This document shows positions 33,207 to 42,295 of a stretch of 64,000 nucleotides of DNA, piece after piece. The notes beneath the pieces were generated by a model. That model saw only the letters and a program-made list of their open reading frames with translations. It made no database searches and was not told the DNA's origin. Position numbers and translations under genes: made by a program. Positions within the stretch are counted from its first letter, which is position 1. Each line of letters opens with the position of its first letter. The stretch comes from an uncultured Clostridia bacterium (GTDB lineage Bacteria > Bacillota > Clostridia > UBA1381 > UBA9506). The stretch covers positions 178,677 to 242,676 of the forward strand of contig CAKSBF010000002.1 in NCBI GenBank assembly GCA_934438075.1, given 5' to 3'.

Positions 33207-33947
33207 TTACTGTATTTTGATATATTTATGCGTAATGTGCGGATTTGAGGTTGGACGCGAATCAATTGCAAATCCTTTTAAAGATGATAAAAATTTGGAG
33301 AGTTTAGAATATCCATAATTTCGAGTGTCAAAATCAGGAAATCTCTTTGCAAGAATGTTACCAACATCTCCCAGGAAAGCCCAACCGTCATCGTCAGAAA
33401 CCTCGATAATAATTTTTCGGATAGCTGCCGCTAAATTTTTGAGTTCCAACTCTGTCTCTTCCTGCGTGTGCGGCACATTTCTTTCCTTCTCAGTTTCCTC
33501 TTCAATTTTTACACCTGACAATGCTTCCAAATATTTAAAACGTTCACATGCTTTGACAAAAGCCTTCGGTGTTTTCTGCTCTCCCATACCAATCACAAGC
33601 ATGCCTGCCTCCCGCAGTCTTGCCGCCAATCTGGTAAAATCGCTGTCGCTGGAAACGATGCAAAAACCGTCAACGTTGCCGGAATACAAAATATCCATAG
33701 CATCAATAATTAATGCAGAATCTGTTGCATTTTTACCTGTTGTGTAACTATATTGCTGAATCGGCATAATAGAATTGTCCAACAATACTTCTTTCCACGC
33801 TGCGTGGCGGGCAGAAGTCCAATCACCATATATCCTTTTGTACGTCGGAACACCAATGGTCGCAATTTCATCCAAAATAAACTTGATGTACTTATATGAA
33901 ACATTATCCGCATCAATCAATACTGCTATTCTTTTTTCATCCTCCAC
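33207..33947 (-). CDS. NYN-domain protein with C-terminal OST-HTH/LOTUS domain
   Basis: The 246-residue protein has an N-terminal NYN (PIN-like) nuclease fold with the acidic residues in VLIDADNVS, NATDSALIIDAMD and IVSSDSDFTRLA. The set is complete, so metal-dependent RNA cleavage is plausible. After an acidic linker (about residues 148-170), the C-terminal 75 residues, including FLGDVGNILAKRFPDFD and YGYSKLSKFL, fit the OST-HTH/LOTUS RNA-binding domain. Translation appears to start at a GTG. It follows pcrA and trmFO in the leftward block. The molecular target is not known; the domain pairing suggests an RNA-directed nuclease. Confidence 0.82.
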   Translation of the reverse strand: MEDEKRIAVLIDADNVSYKYIKFILDEIATIGVPTYKRIYGDWTSARHAAWKEVLLDNSIMPIQQYSYTTGKNATDSALIIDAMDILYSGNVDGFCIVSSDSDFTRLAARLREAGMLVIGMGEQKTPKAFVKACERFKYLEALSGVKIEEETEKERNVPHTQEETELELKNLAAAIRKIIIEVSDDDGWAFLGDVGNILAKRFPDFDTRNYGYSKLSKFLSSLKGFAIDSRPTSNPHITHKYIKIQ

Positions 33948-33964
33948 GCAATGTCATCCTTTCC

Positions 33965-36163
33965 TTAAATTTTCTTTAGCTTTGCGAATGCACCCATAAG
34001 ATTCTTTGTTCCTACATCATCAAATGCGATTTCTATTCGAACGTCATTTCCCTCCGGCGTAACTGAAAGTACCATGCCCCTACCGAATTTACGATGCTGC
34101 ACAATATCGCCCGGAGCATAATCAACGTTAACCGGTTTAGAGCGAACATCAAATACTTTTTTATTAAAAATATCGTTAAACAATGCCCGACGGTTGCTGC
34201 CGCTGCTTTCTGAAACTTCATATGTTTGCTTTTCTTTTTTCTCCACCAAAACATTAGTATATTCTGCCGGTATTTCATCAATAAAGCGCGATGCCTTAGA
34301 ATATTGCGAACCGCCGTAAAGGGTTCTTCGGCCGGCGTAAGAAATTGTTAAGTGTCTCTTCGCCCTGGTAATTCCAACATAACACAAACGTCGTTCTTCC
34401 TCCAATTCCTCTTCGGAATACATGGAACGACTGCTCGGAAACAAGCCCTCCTCCATACCACAAAGAAATACATAAGGAAATTCTAGGCCTTTTGCACTAT
34501 GTAAAGTCATCAAAACAACCGAGTCCGCATCCGCATCATAATTATCAATATCCGAAACCAGAGAGGTACGTTCCAAAAATTCCGACAGACTCGGTTCTTC
34601 GCTTTCTTTTTCATATTCAAAAGCCGAAGCAATAAATTCTCCGATGTTTTCCAGTTTGGTCTGATTTTCTACGTTCATCTCTCCCATCAGCATAGCACGA
34701 TAACCGCTTTCATCCAAAATTCTTTCCAAAACAGCAGAAGGAAGAGCATTTTCCGATTTCTGTTGAATCCCTCGAATTAATGACACAAAGCCATGAAGTT
34801 TGTCAGCAATTTTAGATAAGCTTTCTATTTCCGCTGCATGTTCCATGGCATCAAACATGCTGATTCCGCGTTCTGCTGCCGCCTGTGCAATTTTTTCAAC
34901 TGAAGCGGAACCTATTTTCCTGCTTGGTTCGTTAACAATGCGTATCAAACTTATATTGTCATTTGGATTAAATATCAGGCGCAAATATGCCAGCATATCT
35001 TTTACTTCCTTACGGTCATAAAAACGCAGACCTGCAAGAACTCTATAAGGTATATTATAGCCGCTGAGAGTAGTTTCTATAATACGCGATTGAGCATTGG
35101 TCCGGTACAAAATCGCACAATCAGAATATTTTTCACCCTCAGCACGAACGGCGGAATCTATTTTTTTTGCAATATACTCCGCCTCCTCATATTCATTTTC
35201 GGCAGGATAAATATCTACTTTGTCTCCGATCCCGTTATCTGTCCAAAGTGTCTTACCCTTTCTGCCTGTATTATTTGCAATTACGCTGTTCGCAGCATCT
35301 AAAATATTTTGTGTGGAACGGTAGTTTTGCTCCAATTTTATAACCTTTGCTCCGGAAAATTCTTTTTCAAAGTCCAAAATATTATTAATATTTGCACCAC
35401 GGAATTTATAAATACTTTGGTCATCATCACCAACCACGCAAATATTTTCATAGCCTGCAGCGAGCATACTGACTAACATATACTGTGAATTATTGGTATC
35501 CTGATATTCGTCAACAAATATGTATTTAAATTTTTTCTGATAATATTTTAAGGCGTCTTCATCCATAGATAAAAGTTTCACGGTTTGCATAATAATGTCA
35601 TCAAAGTCCAGCGCATTTGCCTCTTTTAAACGTTTTTGATATAAACAGTATATCTCTCCGATTTTCGCTTTGCGAAAATCGTTGGCATAAATATCACAAT
35701 ATGAGTCCGGCTCCATTAAGTCATCCTTTGCCGAAGATATCTCCGCCATTACGCCCTTAACAGGGAAATACTTTTCATCCATATTCAACTCTTTCAGGCA
35801 ACGTTTGATCAATGTTTTCTGGTCGGATGTGTCATAAATAACAAAATCATTTTCATAACCCAGCAAATGAATATACCGACGCAATATTTTCATGCAGCAG
35901 GCATGAAATGTGTGAATCCACATGCCATCTGCGCTTTCACCGATCAATGATTCAATACGTTCCTTCATTTCATTTGCTGCTTTATTGGTAAAGGTTATTG
36001 CTAAAATTTCGTAAGGGCGAGCCATGTTATGTTCTAAAATATATGCAATTTTGTTTACAACAACAGTTGTTTTGCCCGAACCCGCGCCTGCAAGAATTAA
36101 AATCGGCCCGTCAGTTGTTAAAATTGCCTCCCTTTGTTTATCATTAAAACATTCTAAATTCAT
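33965..36163 (-). CDS. pcrA: ATP-dependent DNA helicase PcrA/UvrD
   Basis: PcrA is a superfamily 1A 3'-5' helicase used in repair, rolling-circle replication and removal of RecA or stalled RNA polymerase. The 732-residue protein shows motif I GAGSGKT near residue 26, motif II VDEYQDTN, motif III GDDDQSIYKFRGA, motif IV LEQNYRST, motif V TLHSAKGLEFPYVFL and motif VI CYVGITRAKRHL. The C-terminal Tudor-like tail (APGDIVQHRKFGRGMVL), which contacts RNA polymerase in PcrA, is present. The ATG overlaps the trmFO stop by four bases. A pcrA-ligA neighbourhood is common but ligA is not here. Confidence is very high. Confidence 0.97.
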   Translation of the reverse strand: MNLECFNDKQREAILTTDGPILILAGAGSGKTTVVVNKIAYILEHNMARPYEILAITFTNKAANEMKERIESLIGESADGMWIHTFHACCMKILRRYIHLLGYENDFVIYDTSDQKTLIKRCLKELNMDEKYFPVKGVMAEISSAKDDLMEPDSYCDIYANDFRKAKIGEIYCLYQKRLKEANALDFDDIIMQTVKLLSMDEDALKYYQKKFKYIFVDEYQDTNNSQYMLVSMLAAGYENICVVGDDDQSIYKFRGANINNILDFEKEFSGAKVIKLEQNYRSTQNILDAANSVIANNTGRKGKTLWTDNGIGDKVDIYPAENEYEEAEYIAKKIDSAVRAEGEKYSDCAILYRTNAQSRIIETTLSGYNIPYRVLAGLRFYDRKEVKDMLAYLRLIFNPNDNISLIRIVNEPSRKIGSASVEKIAQAAAERGISMFDAMEHAAEIESLSKIADKLHGFVSLIRGIQQKSENALPSAVLERILDESGYRAMLMGEMNVENQTKLENIGEFIASAFEYEKESEEPSLSEFLERTSLVSDIDNYDADADSVVLMTLHSAKGLEFPYVFLCGMEEGLFPSSRSMYSEEELEEERRLCYVGITRAKRHLTISYAGRRTLYGGSQYSKASRFIDEIPAEYTNVLVEKKEKQTYEVSESSGSNRRALFNDIFNKKVFDVRSKPVNVDYAPGDIVQHRKFGRGMVLSVTPEGNDVRIEIAFDDVGTKNLMGAFAKLKKI

Positions 36164-37461
36164 AGCTCCTCCTCAACAATACTCCGCAATCTTTCCAAAG
36201 CTCGTTCTGAAATTTTCCGATACCTTTCTTTTTTATTTTTTACCCGATAGTCCAATGAATCAATAATGCCAAAGTTAATATTCATCGGTTGAAAATTTTT
36301 CCCTTCAAAAGCTGAAATATGTTTTGCCAATGCCCCTGTTGCCGTTACGGAAGGAAACACCATCAATTCTTTGCCAAGTAACCTGCGCGCCGCGTTAATG
36401 CCGGCAACAATTCCTGAAGAAGCTGATTCCACATATCCTTCCACACCTGTCATTTGCCCTGCGAAAAACAACCCCGGACGGTTAATAACCTCATAAGCTG
36501 AATTTAAGAATCCGGGTGAATGTAAAAATGTATTTCGATGCATAACTCCATACCGTACAATTTCTAAATTTTCCAACCCCGGTATCATAGCGAAAACACG
36601 CTTTTGTTCCCCAAATTTTAAATGTGTCTGAAAACCAACCATATTAAATAAAGTCCCGTCTTTGTCATCTTGCCGCAACTGCACAACGGCGTAATATTGT
36701 TCTCCGGTCGCTGGATGTTCCAAACCAACAGGCTTGAGCGGGCCAAAAGTAAGAGTATCTTCTCCCCGTTTTGCCATAACCTCTATCGGCATACATCCCT
36801 CAAAAACTTTTTCGTTTTCAAATTCTTTCAGGTTTGCCGTTTCAGCATGAATCAATGCATTATAAAAACGCAAATATTCTTCCTTTGTCATCGGACAATT
36901 GATATAATCAGCCGTACCGCGATCATAACGCGCTTTGCGATAGGTTTTATTATGATCGATGGAATCGTATGTAATAATCGGCGCTGCTGCGTCAAAGAAA
37001 TAAAGCTGTTCGCCGCAAATTTTCCCGATTGCTCCGGCTAATGCATCTGACGTAAGAGGTCCGCTTGCAATAATTACACAATCATCCTCGGGAATCTCTG
37101 ATATCTCTTCACAAATTACATGAATGTGCGCATTACTGTTAATTTTTTCTGTCATCATTTGTGCAAAACCCATTCTGTCGACAGCCAAAGCGCCGCCGGC
37201 CGGAACCCGCGTATTGTCCGCGCACTCTGTTACCAAGGAACCAAGCATGCGCATTTCAGCCTTTAACAACCCGGCGCCATTTTCCAATGTATCAGCGCGC
37301 AGAGAATTAGAACATACCAATTCGCCCAAATATTCTAACGAGTGTGCCGGTGTTCTCTTTTTAGGTTTCATCTCATATAAATTTACATCAATTCCATATT
37401 TCGCAAGCTGCCATGCCGCCTCACATCCGGCAAGGCCACCTCCGACTACCGTTGCATGCAT
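36160..37461 (-). CDS. trmFO: Folate-dependent tRNA (uracil-5-)-methyltransferase
   Basis: TrmFO methylates U54 of tRNA to ribothymidine using methylene-tetrahydrofolate and FAD, in place of the SAM-dependent TrmA. The 433-residue flavoprotein starts with the FAD fold ATVVGGGLAGCEAAWQLA and VNLYEMKP, has LVCSNSLRAD with the conserved cysteine, and ends with YVESASSGIVAGINAARR and NFGIIDSLDYRVKNK. In many Firmicutes it lies next to topA; here its neighbours are pcrA and a DUF2156 gene. A 16-base palindrome lies just upstream. Confidence is very high. Confidence 0.96.
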   Translation of the reverse strand: MHATVVGGGLAGCEAAWQLAKYGIDVNLYEMKPKKRTPAHSLEYLGELVCSNSLRADTLENGAGLLKAEMRMLGSLVTECADNTRVPAGGALAVDRMGFAQMMTEKINSNAHIHVICEEISEIPEDDCVIIASGPLTSDALAGAIGKICGEQLYFFDAAAPIITYDSIDHNKTYRKARYDRGTADYINCPMTKEEYLRFYNALIHAETANLKEFENEKVFEGCMPIEVMAKRGEDTLTFGPLKPVGLEHPATGEQYYAVVQLRQDDKDGTLFNMVGFQTHLKFGEQKRVFAMIPGLENLEIVRYGVMHRNTFLHSPGFLNSAYEVINRPGLFFAGQMTGVEGYVESASSGIVAGINAARRLLGKELMVFPSVTATGALAKHISAFEGKNFQPMNINFGIIDSLDYRVKNKKERYRKISERALERLRSIVEEEL

Positions 37462-37533
37462 ATTTCCGCCTTTCCAATCGTCTTGACGATTATAAAACAG
37501 TTATTATTCATTCTATTACACTCTTGCCATCAA

Positions 37534-38412
37534 CTATTTTAATACAGCTGCGTATTTATCAATCAAATATACAGGCCGATAAGCCATTTTAGCCTGTCTA
37601 AGACCGTCAAGCCCCATATCCTCTTCGCGGTTGATGTATGAATACTTACTCCACTCATGTTCGCAAAATTGTTGATTAATGGCATTAAATACTCCTCTGT
37701 AAGAATTATCACCAAATTCAAGATGCGCTAAAACCGTATCGCCCGAAACAACTTCCGCAAAGCTGGCTGCAACAAGCTTCCCATCAATTAAAATACCGCC
37801 TCCGGTCACGCCGAGTGCATCAAAATTATCAAACACCGCGTACGCCGCGGCTCTAGAACTCAGTGCATCACGCTCTGACAGTTTGTCCTCGATCCATGTA
37901 TCAAAAAGTTTACGACAACGGGGCATATCTTCAGACGTTAATCGGCAATAATTAAAATTATAATGATTTATAAAATAATTATAATGATTTCGTTTCGCAT
38001 GCAATTTTTTTCCGCTCAACGAAATCAGTTTTTCTGTTTCGTATACATAGTCTGAATTATTTCTATCATAAATAAATTCAAATTGATTCGGGCAAAGTAC
38101 GGCCAGTTCCTCTTTCATCCATTCGGACAAATTTCTGAATACCGGACGTGCATCCTGACTTGACAAATAGCTGCAAACTGCTTTAATTGCTGCAGTTTTG
38201 TCTCCGTTCCCTATCGGGTAGGATGCCATAGGCGGCTGTTTATCTCCCTGAAAAAATAACACCAAACAATCAAAAACAATATCATAAGTAATGAAGCGGT
38301 CTCCTGCCCACATAAACATATTGGTAAAATTATAGGTTGAATTATCTATGTTTTGGAAATAGGAAGCGAATACCTGCTTATCTTCTATGGTTATTTTCTT
38401 CCGCGTAATCAT
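37534..38412 (-). CDS. DUF2156 protein, GNAT-like phosphatidylglycerol-lysyltransferase domain
   Basis: This 292-residue soluble protein matches the DUF2156 family, whose double GNAT fold is also the catalytic half of MprF. Visible features are the N-terminal YNFTNMFMWAGDRF, the central KKLHAKRNHYNYFINHY and the C-terminal acceptor-type region SYINREEDMGLDGLRQAKMAYRP. It lacks the membrane flippase of MprF, so it is a stand-alone member. Such proteins are usually predicted to move an aminoacyl group from tRNA, but none of this subtype has a function I can name with certainty. It lies between aroE and trmFO. Confidence 0.8.
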   Translation of the reverse strand: MITRKKITIEDKQVFASYFQNIDNSTYNFTNMFMWAGDRFITYDIVFDCLVLFFQGDKQPPMASYPIGNGDKTAAIKAVCSYLSSQDARPVFRNLSEWMKEELAVLCPNQFEFIYDRNNSDYVYETEKLISLSGKKLHAKRNHYNYFINHYNFNYCRLTSEDMPRCRKLFDTWIEDKLSERDALSSRAAAYAVFDNFDALGVTGGGILIDGKLVAASFAEVVSGDTVLAHLEFGDNSYRGVFNAINQQFCEHEWSKYSYINREEDMGLDGLRQAKMAYRPVYLIDKYAAVLK

Positions 38413-38430
38413 TTGTGCACCTTCTAAAGT

Positions 38431-39282
38431 TTATAGTCTATATTCCGAAAAAAGTTTCATTGTTTCATCATAGCAGTTGGTATTAAGCTTGGTATCAGTA
38501 AATAGCTCATAAGCATAAATTCCCTGCAATACAAGCATGGGCAAGCCGTTCACAATATGAGCACCCCGCTTCTGCGACTCCGACAAGAACACCGTTTTTT
38601 TAGGATTATAAATCAAATCACAGCACACGGTTTTCTGCGATACCATATCCATATGTTCCGCAAAAGGATTTTCGCCGGCATGTTCGTGCATACCAAGCGG
38701 TGTAGTATTCACAATAATATCATAATGTTCCCGTGGATTCATGGTATTAAAAAAAGTACATTTCGTATACTTTGATAAGGTTTCCTCTATCTCAGAAACT
38801 TTATGCAAATTTCGTGCAGAAATCGTAACAGAAGTCACCTCTTTCTTTGCAAATTCATAAGAGATACTCCGCGCAGTCCCGCCCGCACCGATCAAAAGTA
38901 CTTTTTTTCCGCATACATCACCGACTTCTTTCTCCAGCGAATGAACAAAACCCTTTCCATCAGTATTATACCCATACCACTTTCCTTTTTTGTTTACAAT
39001 TGTATTGACACTGCCTATATGTGCGGCTTCCTCATCAATAACATCCAGGGAGGATAGAATATCTGTTTTATATGGCGCTGTAATGTTAAAGCCCAACACT
39101 CCCATCTTGCGAGCCGACGAAATAATTTCTGCAAGTTCTTCCTTTTTTACATCAAAAGCAAGGTAAACCGTATCCTTATCGGCACATTGCGCAAAATAAC
39201 TATGCATTTTCGGTGAAAGCGAGTGTGAAACGGGATGCCCGATTAAACCGAGCAAACTTGTCTTAGTTGTGGTTTCCCTCAC
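38431..39282 (-). CDS. aroE: Shikimate dehydrogenase
   Basis: AroE reduces 3-dehydroshikimate to shikimate with NADPH. The 283-residue protein has the substrate-binding GHPVSHSLSPKMHS, the catalytic lysine in FNITAPYK, the paired aspartate in YNTDGKGF, and the nucleotide fold VLLIGAGGTARSI. The start is a GTG with GGGAG nine bases upstream. No other shikimate gene is in the window. Quinate/shikimate paralogues are hard to separate by eye, but the motif set favours AroE. Confidence 0.93.
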   Translation of the reverse strand: MRETTTKTSLLGLIGHPVSHSLSPKMHSYFAQCADKDTVYLAFDVKKEELAEIISSARKMGVLGFNITAPYKTDILSSLDVIDEEAAHIGSVNTIVNKKGKWYGYNTDGKGFVHSLEKEVGDVCGKKVLLIGAGGTARSISYEFAKKEVTSVTISARNLHKVSEIEETLSKYTKCTFFNTMNPREHYDIIVNTTPLGMHEHAGENPFAEHMDMVSQKTVCCDLIYNPKKTVFLSESQKRGAHIVNGLPMLVLQGIYAYELFTDTKLNTNCYDETMKLFSEYRL

Positions 39283-39324
39283 TGGTTGTCTCTCCCTTCA
39301 CGAATCTTTTTCAACAAATGGCTG

Positions 39325-39777
39325 TTACAGCATATATATCAGTACCGCTGAAAGAATACCAACCACCGCTCCGGCAAATACTTCAAATGGTGTATGCCCG
39401 ATTAATTCTTTCAAGCGTTCTCCTGTCACTTCTATGTTTTCATTTCCAAAGTTTTCAATAATTTTATTTAGTATTTCAGCTTGTTTTCCGGTAGCCCGCC
39501 GTACGCCGGATGCATCATACATGACAACAAAGGCGACCACAACACAGATAGCAAATTCCGCCGACTGCAGACCTGTTTCATACCCGACAGCAGTAGTCAG
39601 AGCAATGACAAACGCAGAATGTGAACTCGGCATTCCCCCGGAACCGACAAAACGGCGTATATCAATTTTTCTGTCAAAAATCATCACAAAAATGACTTTT
39701 AAAAACTGTGCTGCGAACCAACCTAAAACAGCCGATATCAGCATCTTATTTGAAAATAAATCTACAAAAAAATTCAA
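39325..39777 (-). CDS. Divergent PAP2-family membrane protein (DUF212, YuiD-like)
   Basis: The 150-residue protein is the small PAP2-like acid phosphatase type (DUF212), with several membrane segments and the signature GSGGMPSSHSAFVIALTTAVG, one residue longer than quoted limits when extended, and VMYDASGVRRATGKQAE. The usual PAP2 catalytic residues are only partly preserved, so it may not be a phosphatase. The start is a TTG at 39777 with GAGGTG eight bases upstream, which gives the family's normal length. A longer open frame to 39939 overlaps ispA and is rejected. It follows ispA, which makes prenyl diphosphates, so a lipid-phosphate role is plausible. Confidence 0.82.
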   Translation of the reverse strand: MNFFVDLFSNKMLISAVLGWFAAQFLKVIFVMIFDRKIDIRRFVGSGGMPSSHSAFVIALTTAVGYETGLQSAEFAICVVVAFVVMYDASGVRRATGKQAEILNKIIENFGNENIEVTGERLKELIGHTPFEVFAGAVVGILSAVLIYML

Positions 39778-39808
39778 ACTTTTTTCACCTCGTATATCTC
39801 TGTATAAA

Positions 39809-40687
39809 TCAATGGTCACGCCAAAGCAAATAGTCAGCAAACTGAATAAGAAAATCGCTGCATGGTCCGAAAATTTCAAGTGCTTCTTTTGCTCTTTGGG
39901 TATACTCTGCCAACATTTCTTTTGACTTTTCCACTCCATACAAACTTACAAATGTTGTTTTCTGCATTTGTGCATCCATACCTGTATTTTTCCCCAAAAT
40001 CTGAGCGCTACCCTCTACATCTAAAATATCGTCCTTAATTTGAAAAGCAATTCCCAAATTTTCAGCATACTGAATCAGTGCATGTGTTTCATCCGCATTA
40101 GCTCCGCCGACAATTGCTCCCATTTTTACGGCACCAATAATCAATGCACTTGTTTTACCTTTATGCATGGCGTGTAGTTTCTTTGCGTCTGCCCCCGCTT
40201 CTTCACTTTCCATATCTATAACCTGCCCGCCTATCATACCTTCTGTCCCAGCAGCCTCCGCAAGCGCACATATACACCCCAATGTTTTATCCGATGTAAG
40301 TTCCGAATACTTTACAGCAGTTTCGAAAGCCCGTGTTAATAACCCATCACCTGCAAGTACCGCCATTGCCTCCCCAAATACAACGTGATTGGTCGGCCTG
40401 CCGCGCCGCAGCTCATCATCATCCATGCAAGGCAAATCATCGTGAATTAATGAATAAGTATGTATCATTTCCAAGGCACAAGCAAATGGCATGGCAAGTT
40501 CTCCGGCGTCAAACAAATCTCCGCACGCAAGTGTCAGCACCGGTCGGATTCGTTTTCCGCTTGCCATAAGACTGTATTCCATGGCCTCATAAATTTTTTT
40601 CTGATAATTTTCTTCTCTGTAGAAATATTTTTCTAACGCCTGCTCAACAGCACTTATTTTTTGTTTTAATGCTTCTGCAAAAACCAA
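39809..40687 (-). CDS. ispA: Farnesyl/geranyl diphosphate synthase
   Basis: IspA condenses isopentenyl diphosphate with allylic primers to give farnesyl diphosphate for undecaprenyl, quinone or other isoprenoids. The 292-residue all-helical protein has the first aspartate-rich motif in LIHDDLPCMDDDELRRG near residue 80 and the second in IKDDILDVEG near residue 220. The residues around SLIHDD fit the short-chain type. Translation starts at a TTG with GGAGGGG seven bases upstream. It lies 20 bases after xseB, a widespread arrangement. Confidence is high. Confidence 0.95.
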   Translation of the reverse strand: MVFAEALKQKISAVEQALEKYFYREENYQKKIYEAMEYSLMASGKRIRPVLTLACGDLFDAGELAMPFACALEMIHTYSLIHDDLPCMDDDELRRGRPTNHVVFGEAMAVLAGDGLLTRAFETAVKYSELTSDKTLGCICALAEAAGTEGMIGGQVIDMESEEAGADAKKLHAMHKGKTSALIIGAVKMGAIVGGANADETHALIQYAENLGIAFQIKDDILDVEGSAQILGKNTGMDAQMQKTTFVSLYGVEKSKEMLAEYTQRAKEALEIFGPCSDFLIQFADYLLWRDH

Positions 40688-40707
40688 CGTACCGCCCCTC
40701 CAAAATC

Positions 40708-40938
40708 TTAATTATCTAAATTTGTTAAACTTTCTTCCGTGTATTCATCTTCATCCTGCAACAAAACCGTTACCTTCTGCGAAGCCTTATCCAGTATACA
40801 CCGGCATGATTTTGCAAGCTTCATTCCTTGCTCAAACAATTTTAGCGACTCTTCCAGTTCGGTCTCACCATTTTCCAATTGTTCTACAATATGTTCCAGG
40901 TCTTGCATATTCTGTTCAAAGCTTTTTGCCTTTGCCAT
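40708..40938 (-). CDS. xseB: Exodeoxyribonuclease VII small subunit
   Basis: XseB is the small helical subunit that coats the XseA catalytic subunit of exonuclease VII, a single-strand DNA exonuclease. The 76-residue protein has the family pattern FEQNMQDLEHIVEQLENGE and LEESLKLFEQGMKL. The ATG at 40938 has GGAGG six bases upstream; the open frame to 41166 belongs to the overlapping glycosylase region. It overlaps the Ogg-type gene by 23 bases. The large subunit xseA, normally directly upstream, is absent here. The identification is firm for such a short protein. Confidence 0.93.
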   Translation of the reverse strand: MAKAKSFEQNMQDLEHIVEQLENGETELEESLKLFEQGMKLAKSCRCILDKASQKVTVLLQDEDEYTEESLTNLDN

Positions 40939-41797
40939 AAACATCCTCCTGTCTGTTATTGCGGCTTCTGATATAATAAAAAAGGTATTGCTGCGCAATT
41001 CCGGCATATTTTCCAAATTTTTCTTCAACAAATTTTGCAGTTTGTAGTGGAGAATATTTTTTTCGATAAAGCGTCTCCACCACACGACGCATCCACACAT
41101 CCACAGGAAATGCTTCCATCTTTCCAAATCCAAACAACGCCACGCAATCTGCAACCTTTGGACCAATACCGTTGATTTGCATTAATTGCGAACGAAGCGT
41201 TTGATAATCTGCACATTGTAGTTCTTGAAGATTAACCTCACCGGATATTACCTTATTGATAGCATCTGCCAGATATTTATCACGGTAACCGGCAGATAAA
41301 AAGGCAAAATCTGCGGGTTCCGCCCCCGCCAAACGTTCCGGTTTTGGAAATGTGTAGAAGGTACTATCAAATGCTTGTATAGGCGTCCCGTAAGCAACAC
41401 AAAGCTTTTCAATCATTCCTTTAATCCTGCTGATATTATTGTTAGATGATAAAATAAAGGAAATTAGAGTTTCCCACGGATCCTGTTTCAGAATACGAAT
41501 CCCATGACCGCAAGCTATCGCCTCATCCATAATGCCGCCATCCGAAAGTTCAGCCTGTATAAGAGAATAGTCTCTATCCAAATCAAAATAAGATCTCCAT
41601 ATATTTTCGAAATCTTTCTCCGTAGTATTTTCAATGCATATCTTATCGTCTTGCATATTAATTCTAAGAACACGATCTGCTGCAACACCGATATACTCTC
41701 CGTTGACATTACGTTCCCAACGAAAACATTGACCGCATCCAAAAATCTGGTCCGGGCAAAAACACGAAGCAGAAAATATTTTTTGACCTATCTCCAT
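40916..41797 (-). CDS. 8-oxoguanine DNA glycosylase (Ogg1-like, HhH-GPD)
   Basis: This 293-residue enzyme excises 8-oxoguanine from DNA and nicks the backbone. The N-terminal domain contains the Ogg-type CGQCFRWER near residue 21. The helix-hairpin-helix carries the catalytic lysine K214 (QINGIGPKVADCVAL), and the GPD aspartate is D233 (FPVDVWMRR). AlkA-type glycosylases lack that lysine, so the Ogg1 branch is favoured. It lies between trmL and xseB, overlapping both by a few bases, so it is part of the leftward block. Confidence is high. Confidence 0.92.
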   Translation of the reverse strand: MEIGQKIFSASCFCPDQIFGCGQCFRWERNVNGEYIGVAADRVLRINMQDDKICIENTTEKDFENIWRSYFDLDRDYSLIQAELSDGGIMDEAIACGHGIRILKQDPWETLISFILSSNNNISRIKGMIEKLCVAYGTPIQAFDSTFYTFPKPERLAGAEPADFAFLSAGYRDKYLADAINKVISGEVNLQELQCADYQTLRSQLMQINGIGPKVADCVALFGFGKMEAFPVDVWMRRVVETLYRKKYSPLQTAKFVEEKFGKYAGIAQQYLFYYIRSRNNRQEDVYGKGKKL

Positions 41798-42291
41798 TCT
41801 CTTTCCTCTCTACCCGTAAGCTCTCCGCTCTCCTGCAAATGTTGAAAATTATGATGCCTTAATGCTTCATACAATACAATCGCAACCGAATTGGATAAAT
41901 TTAAAGAACGATTATTTTCTGCCATTGGGATACGAATGGCGCTTTCATAATTTTCTGCCAATAAGTTCTCCGGTAAACCGCGTGTTTCTTTACCAAACAC
42001 CAAGTAGTCTCCATCGCGGTAAGATGGTTCATCATATCGCAGTTTTCCCTTTGTTGTTGCAAAATAAAAGCGGCCGTTATTTTTTTCAAAAAATTCTTTC
42101 AAATTTTCATAATAACGAATATCCAACTCATGCCAATAGTCCAACCCTGCACGTTTTAATTTTTTATTGTCAATTGTAAAGCCCATAGGCTTCACAATGT
42201 GCAAAATACTTCCGGTTGCTTTACAGGTACGAGCGATATTTCCGGTATTCTGCGGGATTTCCGGTTCTACCAAAACAATGTTCATCGCCAT
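41788..42291 (-). CDS. trmL: tRNA (cytidine(34)-2'-O)-methyltransferase
   Basis: TrmL is a small SPOUT-fold enzyme that 2'-O-methylates the wobble base of certain leucine tRNAs. The 167-residue protein has VEPEIPQNTGNIARTC at the start and the SAM-binding knot in LVFGKETRGLP, IRIPM and RSLNLSNSVAIVLYEALR. GAGGA lies eight bases before the ATG. It follows the aminotransferase gene by four bases and overlaps the glycosylase gene by ten. Confidence is high. Confidence 0.95.
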   Translation of the reverse strand: MAMNIVLVEPEIPQNTGNIARTCKATGSILHIVKPMGFTIDNKKLKRAGLDYWHELDIRYYENLKEFFEKNNGRFYFATTKGKLRYDEPSYRDGDYLVFGKETRGLPENLLAENYESAIRIPMAENNRSLNLSNSVAIVLYEALRHHNFQHLQESGELTGREEREWR

Positions 42292-42295
42292 AATT

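Noticed and set aside
39778..39939. N-terminal extension of the DUF212 protein
   Set aside because: It overlaps the end of ispA in another frame and makes the protein much longer than the family; a TTG with a good GAGGTG site lies at the expected position.
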